Part shown: in pieces, positions 57,423 to 64,000 of the stretch
How positions within the stretch are numbered: position 1 is the first letter of the stretch
Layout: the number at the start of each line of letters is the position of its first letter
Assembly: GCA_016647705.1 (NCBI GenBank)
Contig: CM028335.1
Location: 37,764,712-37,828,711, forward strand
Reading direction: 5' to 3'
From: Eucommia ulmoides
Lineage: Eukaryota > Streptophyta > Magnoliopsida > Garryales > Eucommiaceae
DNA length: 64,000 bases
Made by a program: the position numbers and the translations under genes
Notes under the pieces: model-generated
What the model saw: the letters and a program-made list of their open reading frames with translations, nothing else
What the model was told of the DNA's origin: nothing
The model's database searches: none

Positions 57423-57786
57423 AAAGGCATTCATCCTACCATTCCCTAGATTGTTGACAAAAATATTAAAATATTTTGGTTTGTCTCTAGAGGGAGAGAA
57501 GTGTTGGTCCCCTAAGAGTTGCATTGATGAAGGGACGTGAAATATGAAAATTGAAGACAAATAAGTAGAGAGATTCAATGATAGGACGTGGCCTAATCCG
57601 AAAGAGGAAGATGAGGTACATTGCACACCCCGTCCCCCACGACCTAAAATTGAAACCTATCGCACACGACGTGGTAATGGTAATTTAGCCTATCGAGTGA
57701 AGATATTAGAAAGGATGATTAGGGATGGGTTTGCACAAATACTAAAAAGACTTTTGGACAATATTTCTCACATCGATAAAAAATAG

Positions 57787-59159
57787 TGGACATTGAAAGT
57801 CTTATCGCTTCAGCGCTAGATGTTGAAAGTTGTACGTTTGACAGTGCGGCGGAGGATTAATGGTAACGACTCACACTTTTATAACTGTTTAATGTTGTCT
57901 TATGTTTTCTCATTAAGTGTTATTTAATGATTTTTTTTTTTGAATTTATTTTTGTTCACCTTTTCCAATATACATGTACCTATTGCATGTTGTGATTTGG
58001 TGGAAAAGCTAGTGCTTCTTTTGAAGGTGGAGTATGTGTGTCGTGGATGCATAAATTCCCCCTAAGTTGGCGATTCAGCTATACAGCTGTATATTTTCTC
58101 ATGTTGTTTTCCTTACAAATTAATCTCAATAAATGATTTTTCAATTCTTAATTTATTATGTTTCTTAGATTGTTTTGTTGAATCTGAAGTCCATGTAAGT
58201 TCTTCACTATTTGGCAGTCCAGTTCATGCCCCAGCCTATAAAACCAAAAGTTATCGAGTTGAAAATATGTTGGTTTTTGTCACCAATTCATAGGATAAGA
58301 CTGAACTGTAATTCCCTATTTTTGATCTTTTTCCGTTTTTATTTAATTGATTTTTTTTTTGTTGCTATTACTAATTTTCTTAATTTGATATATAATTATA
58401 TATTTATGGATAAATGGATGTTACTACTCTTGTTTCGGATGCCAATCTGTCCCTTACATATTGTGTTGTACGATTTGCGTACAATCTCCTGATTTATGTT
58501 TATGTTTATGATGCCCGATCTTGTCATATTGCTTATGGGGATGATAACATTGTTTTAACTTACTATTCTTTACGTTGATTGTAAATTTTTTGAGATCACC
58601 TGTTGGTTAGGTATCAGGTGGTGCTGCTTATTTCTTGTGATGATTCATTGATTAATCTTTTAATTTTATTTTTGAAATTGTAGGTTTGTTCTTCGTGATT
58701 ACCGTTTAATAGCAGGGGTGCTGGTATTTTTTGTTCTAATTTTGCATCGTCGTTTTTTTTGTTTACCTGATGCCAGTTCTTCACTAGCCTCCCTTTCTGC
58801 TAGAACAAGCTTGTGGAGCTACTAGAATTGTATAGTGATTTCTTTATGTCATCGGGTGTTTTAAAATGGGTTGATAAAATTAGCACATGTTTGCTTATTA
58901 TGAATTTTGATGTCAGTTGATCTTAGTTTTTAGGGAACAAAAAATTTGAATCATGGATTGATAATTATCTTATTTTGGGGGAACAAAATTTAATTTTGTT
59001 CTCTATGTGATTTGTAAAATATTACTGTTAGTGTCCTTATTTTTCTTTATCTCCTACTCTGTATCGGATGTGTTTAAGTTTAGGTATTTTATTTTCAATC
59101 TCTATTGCAAAGAGTCCTACTAGCAGAGAGCTACAGGTGCTTTTGTGCCACCGACAGTG
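57787..59159. other. T-rich spacer, no gene recognised
   Basis: Starts with a short Arg-rich open stretch that may be a tail of the previous gene, then T-rich sequence. Short ORFs (58211-58492) are Phe/Leu-rich, as expected of T-rich DNA. Confidence 0.45.
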
Positions 59160-61373
59160 AGTGTTATAGGTACACTGTAATACCCACCCATATGACTTAG
59201 AGTGGGTTAAGGTCCGATGACACCAAGCATGACAAGAAATTTAACTTAAAATTTTTAAACAATATAAGATAAGAGTGTCGAGTGCAAAATGTCCTATTCT
59301 TAATTAAAATCAATTGAAAGTAATCGAATGCAAGATAGTCGGCACTGATAAACTCACGCGACAAATCGAAGTCATTATCAACATGATCTGTCGTCACACC
59401 CACCCCATACAAGTTTGGGGGAATCTCTACACCATCATTGGCATGTCTCATCATTTGCGAAATTATCTCTAGAATAGTGTTCGCCTCTGGAAGGCAATTA
59501 GATTTTGTACCCATTGTCCATCGCCATTATTAAGCAGTTTCAGGAATTTTCTTTAGATGTTCGACCTTCATGACAGTAATTATGTTGGTGTACGATATCC
59601 CAAATGACTCAACTTTCAAGCACGTACATATGAAGTGTTTCTCCACTCTGTACGATACGACCTGCCACGTCTTCTCTGCCCTCGAATACTTTCCCAGATA
59701 GTAACTTGTTGAGTCACTGCGTTTTATTCTTTTTCTATAAAATACTTGCTCTCGTTTTGAATCTGCTCACGGACCATGTTGAATATAGTATGCGTGAAGA
59801 CTTTAGAGGCATGCTTCTCAAGTGGCAGTTAAGAAAGTGATGAGAACAGGTATTGTATTCATTGTTTCATGATCCATTCTTGCCTTGCTATTACAAATAC
59901 TAGCCAGTGCACGATCATAACTGCAAACAAATTTGTACAATCGTAACTACCGCTTGAGTAACGTATTGAAAAAGGAATTCATACCCTCCTAACGTTGTGT
60001 GCTCTTTATATCGGCGAAGAAATGACCCCATAGATATGTTTCGGCCTATTGGTGCTTCGAACCATAGATGTCGAGCACCCATTTATTTGACTGTAGATCA
60101 TATTTCTCAACCACCGCCAGTCACTCTTGCTCAAATTGCTCATGGCTTCTATTTAGTGCCATGCACCGCTTGAAGTCCTGGAGGAAGTCGGGCGGTTGGA
60201 CGTTTGACATAGTATTATGCTGTAAATGCTAGCTACACAGTCGGTGACGTGAGTTTGGTAAAACAACTTCTATTGCCTTCCTCATCGCTTTGTCACCATT
60301 AGTCACTACCGCTCAGGGGCATTTTTTATTCATAGCTATCAACAACATCTCCAAAACCTTACGTATGTTTCAACCGTCTCATCAACTAATATGCACACAC
60401 AAAAATTGTTGTCTGGTAATGGTGATTTACCCCATCAATATGACAAAGGGTTTCGCGTATGCATTGGTTTAGTATGTAGTGTCGAAATTAATAACCTCCC
60501 TAAATTATCCATAATCCGATTGACTAATCGAATCACTCCAGAATAGTCAACTCAGCCGACTTTCGTGGTCAATGGCGAAGTAGTAGTAGAATGAAAATTC
60601 ACTGTCTTATTTTGCGGACAGATAAGCCAACCCTGACTTAGCATCACCATGTATTACAAACCGGCGTTGTGCTTGACTCATGCTGTTGTCCAGGTCTTTC
60701 TTAGTGAAACCCACGTTGTCATATGATCCAACTTGTTGTACCATCAAATCCATGATATTTATGCTTTTAACCCCGATGGAGTGCAGGGATTGCATTTGTG
60801 CTTCGTCATCTTCATTAATTTGGTGGTGAGAATGTAAGAACTGAACAACTCTTGGGTTAGAAAGGTCATGATTATGTTCTATCTTGAATGTTAAAACAAC
60901 ATAATTACTTGTACTTGCATTGTATCGGATGTGTAGATGTACACCGCATCGCATACGTGTTAGGGCCCTCGGTTGACATTATCGGCTCTCTAATTTCAAA
61001 TATTTTTCCTCTCTATGACCCTGCCTTGAGCATACCCAATTACAAACTAAAATCTTGTGTCACTGTCAATGCGTGTCATGTCTCGCCGTATGCTAAAATC
61101 GACTAATTTGGCATACATATTGTAGAACGTTTCTACATCCTCCAATGCTGTGAACGTCTTCGATGCTATATCTATTTGCCACAGGATGTACAGCCCATTA
61201 TCGAAATCCTCATGCTATGTTTGTGGAAGTACATTGTCATGGTCGTGTAGGTCTGATAGGCTTTCTGATGACGTATTCAACAAGTGGGTGTTGATACAAA
61301 CAATGTATCTTTCATCCAATGCAAATTGAGGCGATTCATTTCCATCGTACTCGAGTTCACTAGTTTCTATCAT
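59160..61373 (-). pseudogene. FAR1-type Mutator-like (MULE) transposase
   Basis: Minus strand. Start ATG at 61373 (MIETSELEYDG) with an acidic N-terminus, then a FAR1 DNA-binding domain: VETFYNMYAKLVDFSIRR (61.1 kb), and at 60954-60607 MRCGVHLHIRY and FKIEHNHDLSNPR. MULE transposase core: VINFDTTY with Asp at 60482-60484, NAYAKPFV, then GDKAMRKAIEVVLPNSRHRLC (Asp at 60292-60294). SWIM-type zinc finger at 59.52-59.66 kb: FICTCLKVESFGISYT, where the later Cys and His are lost. Ends after TMGTKSNCLPEAN around 59.2 kb. Many stops (for example after TTY and within the core). A FAR1/MudrA relative, dead. Confidence 0.8.
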
Positions 61374-61469
61374 CTTTACTTTCTCTTTATCGGCGTTTCT
61401 GTGTTGGCCATTGGATTATTACACATTGTATGTTTTGAGGACAAGTTACATGTTAGTTTATAAGGTATT

Positions 61470-63120
61470 TTTTCACGTTGCAAGTCTATTCCATAATAGT
61501 TGCAAGTTTGTCTAAGAATTTACGACTTTCATGGAAGGAACATGCAACAAAGAGTGAGAAATGGTACACCAGGGCCTTTCACCTAGTTAAAAGTTCATTC
61601 CATAAAAATTACAAGTTTATTTAGAACTTCTAACCTTTATGAAATGAACTCACAACTATGAGAGAAATTCGTACACCAAGGCATTTTTCCAAGTTACAAG
61701 TCTGATCCACAAAAGTTACAAGTTCGTAGAGGAACTTGTAACTTTTGTGGAACAAACTCACTACTAGGAGAGAGAAATGGTATACTAAGGCATTTCGTCA
61801 AGTTACAATTTCATTGCATAAAAGTTACAAGTTCGTAGAGGAACTTGTAATTTTTATGGAAGCAAGTTGCGACTAGGAGAGAGAAATAGTATACTAAGAC
61901 ATTTTGCCAAGTCACAAGTTTGTTCCATAAAAGTTACAAGTTCATAGAGGAACATATAACTTTTATGGAAACAACTAGTGACTAGGAGAGAGAAATGGTA
62001 CACCAAGGCATTTTTCTAAGTTATAAGTCCATTTTATAAAAGTTAAAAGTTGGCAGAGGAACTTGTAATTTTTATGGAATGAACTCACAACTAGGAGAGA
62101 AAAATGGTACACCAAGGCATTTTTCCAAGTTACAACTCCGTTCCATAAAATTTACAAGTTCATAGAGGAACTTATAACTTTTATGGAAGCAGCTCGCGAC
62201 TAGGAGGGAGAAATAGTGCACCAAGGTATTTTGTCAAATTACAAGTCCGTTCCATAAAACTTAATAGGAACTTATAACTTTTATGAAAGTAACTCGCAAC
62301 TAGGAGAGAAAAAATGGTACACCAAGGTATTTTTCCAAGTTACAACTCTATTCCATAAAAGTTACAACTTTGTCTAGGAACTTGTACCTTTTATGGAATG
62401 AACTTGTAACTTGGCAAAATGACTCGGTGTACCATTTCTCTTTCCTACTTGCGAGTTCATTCCATAAAAGTTACAATTTTTTAGAAAAACTTGTAACTTT
62501 CATGGAATGGACTTGTAACTTGGCAAAATGTTGTGATGTACCTTTTATCTCTCTTAGTTGCGAGTTCGTTCCATAAAAGTTACAAGTTCCTAGACAAACT
62601 TGTAACTTTTATGGACTGAACTTGTAATTTGGTAAAATACCTTGGTGTACCATTTCTCTCTCCTAGTTGCAAGTTTGTTCCATAAAAGTTACAAGTTCCT
62701 CTACGAACTTGTAACTTTTATATAACGGACTTGTAACTTGGCAAAATGCCTTGGTGTATCATTTCTCTCTTCTAGTTGCAAGTTGTTTCCATACAAGTTA
62801 GAAGTTCCTCTACAAACTTGTAACTTTTATGGAACAGACTTGTAACTTGGAAAAATACCTTGCTATACCATTTCTTACTCTTAGTTGCGAGTACATTCCA
62901 TAAAAATTACAAGTTCCTCTACGAACTTGTAACTTTTACGGAACGGACTTGTAACTTGGAAAAATGACTAGGTCTACCATTTATCTCTCTTAGTTGCGAG
63001 TTCATTCTATAAAAGTTGCAAGTTTGGATTCAAATATGAAACTTTGACGGAACGAATTTGCAACGTTTGAAAATGCCTTTGGCTACCAATTTCTCTATCC
63101 TAGTTGCAAGTTCATTCCAT
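61470..63120. repeat. Inverted pair of 108-bp tandem arrays
   Basis: 61470-62370: about eight units in reverse orientation (landmark ACCAAGGCATTTTTCCAAGT, at about 61678, 61785, 61893, 62003, 62112, 62220, 62320). 62370-63120: about seven units in forward orientation (ACTTGGCAAAATGNCTTGGT at 62410, 62520, 62628, 62736, 62845, 62953, 63063). The orientation switch near 62372 makes one palindrome of about 1.6 kb. Unit identical in type to 34.7-35.8 kb. Confidence 0.95.
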
Positions 63121-64000
63121 AATCGGTGGATGTTTGGATCTAAACTTGCAATGTTAGGGTGGAAAGTGGGAAAATCAAGCTATTGAATGGTGGTTATATT
63201 TAGGGAAACTTTTTCCAAGTTCATTTCAAACTTTTGAAGGCAACTATGTAAGTAGCTGTCAAAATATTGGGTAATTGCATACCATCAATACATAAATAAT
63301 GTCATTGGACCTAAAATAATGGGTATTACGACTAATAGGTTTTGCAAGATTTTATTTTAAAAAGATTAAGATATGAAGACAATTACATTTAATTGTCTTT
63401 AGAAGCTGTTTGGATTTACACTTAGCGTTTTGAAATTTATTACCTAAAACCACAAACCCCCTAAAATTTGGAAACTAATTTCAAGCAAATTTCTTAACTT
63501 TTTTAACCGAGACACTAGAATTCGTACTAATTATCATCTAACCGAACTATTGTGACCATATCTACTACCATACAATGGACGAGATTGACATTACTTGGTA
63601 ACACATACCTGGAAAACTTAAACACTACTGCTGCTAGACGAGGATGATGGTGTCACCTGTGATAGTATTTCAATTATCTTTCTAGAAGTAGCAAGTGCTG
63701 GATTTAGAAATGCCAATAAATTGTGGAGAATGCATTAAGTGCATTTATAATAACTAGTAGTCCATATAACAAGTGGATCATTTAAAATAGAGGGTAGTTC
63801 TTTCCATTAATGCTAGATTTGGGAATCAAATATCACTTGCATTGTCTATGTCAATGAATCTGTGATACAATGAGAATAAATCTAGAAAAAAACCACTAAG
63901 TACAAATCATTATGATGAAATAGTAGTTCATTTATAGCAAGCACACAAGGTAGGTTGTTTCCATTAATACTCGAGTCCAAATTCTAATTAGACTAACAAC
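63121..64000. other. AT-rich sequence, no gene recognised
   Basis: No ORF, RNA gene or repeat that I can support. Confidence 0.5.

Larger units (their letters stand above)
54303..57786 (+). pseudogene. Putative plant transposon protein gene, split by a solo LTR
   Basis: Starts ATGGCTCCTACTACACC (MAPTTPARSVKKHKV). N-terminal part has three 47-residue repeats (54459-54863). An in-frame TAG at 54861 is followed in the same frame by a conserved core with RTLSKFLPIIYEMLVRVFYS, ITSFVLGKVIRL and SVPYLILKQM. At 55474 an LTR interrupts; removing it and one TSD joins NKGK to AFILPFPRLL in frame, ending at 57540. The same frame continues past two more stops (57540, 57573) to 57786. Several substitutions but no net shift: a fairly young pseudogene, or once a long open frame of about 530 codons. 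Family function is unknown; such proteins are linked to plant transposons. Upstream and downstream context suggests it belongs to the element carrying the FAR1-type transposase. Confidence 0.75.

Noticed and set aside
57417-57626. Minus-strand ORF across the solo LTR edge
   Set aside because: Antisense shadow of the plus-strand pseudogene.
1-64000. tRNA or rRNA genes
   Set aside because: No cloverleaf with A and B boxes and no rRNA-like stretch was seen on reading both strands; a tRNA scan would settle it.

Overview
The window looks like a transposon-dense stretch of an AT-rich flowering-plant (probably eudicot) nuclear genome. It has one intact host gene, a two-exon tetraspanin of the TET7/TET8 type at 8347-10302. 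Almost everything else that can be recognised is nested, decayed mobile DNA. All calls are from reading the sequence; no database search was run.

Layout. 1-7.7 kb: 3' half of a minus-strand Tekay/Del-like Ty3-gypsy element (LTR with about 40-bp tandem repeats and a CA-rich block, then IN, RNase H and the end of RT), hit by a SIRE-like solo LTR (3517-4171, TSD ACCTT) and cut at about 5752 by a 265-bp tandem array and a cluster of hairpins. 8.0-10.6 kb: the tetraspanin gene. 10.79-12.47 kb: a 1.7-kb foldback element that is one large palindrome. 12.83-22.39 kb: a nearly full-length but dead plus-strand chromovirus (Ty3-gypsy) with two copies of the same 1.6-1.9-kb non-autonomous element inserted in gag and in RT. 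22.7-23.3 kb: a smaller foldback. 24.72-32.14 kb: a minus-strand Ty1-copia element with short LTRs, hit by another SIRE-like LTR (27047-29159).

34.4-63.1 kb appears to be one very large nested complex. Its outer layer has 108-bp tandem arrays on both sides (34.7-35.8 kb and, as a head-to-head inverted pair, 61.5-63.1 kb), an AT-rich array, a broken plus-strand gene of the 'putative plant transposon protein' type (54303-57786, split by a solo LTR with TSD AAAGG) and a broken minus-strand FAR1/MULE transposase (59.2-61.4 kb). I infer a large Mutator-like element. Into its AT-rich array a non-autonomous SIRE-like copia element inserted (37338-53848), and into the 5' LTR of that element a near-full-length endogenous pararetrovirus (Caulimoviridae) inserted (37746-45543).

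The pararetrovirus is the most interesting unit. It is linearised at its tRNA-Met primer-binding site and has gene order small ORF1, ORF2, coat protein, movement protein (C-terminal half only), protease, RT, RNase H, transactivator, promoter, leader. This order is closest to cavemoviruses and solendoviruses. Two features look unusual: two consecutive retropepsin-like domains, and three tandem small ORFs downstream of the promoter that look like diverged copies of one another. It is broken by many frameshifts and stops and ends in an inverted piece of its own coat-protein region.
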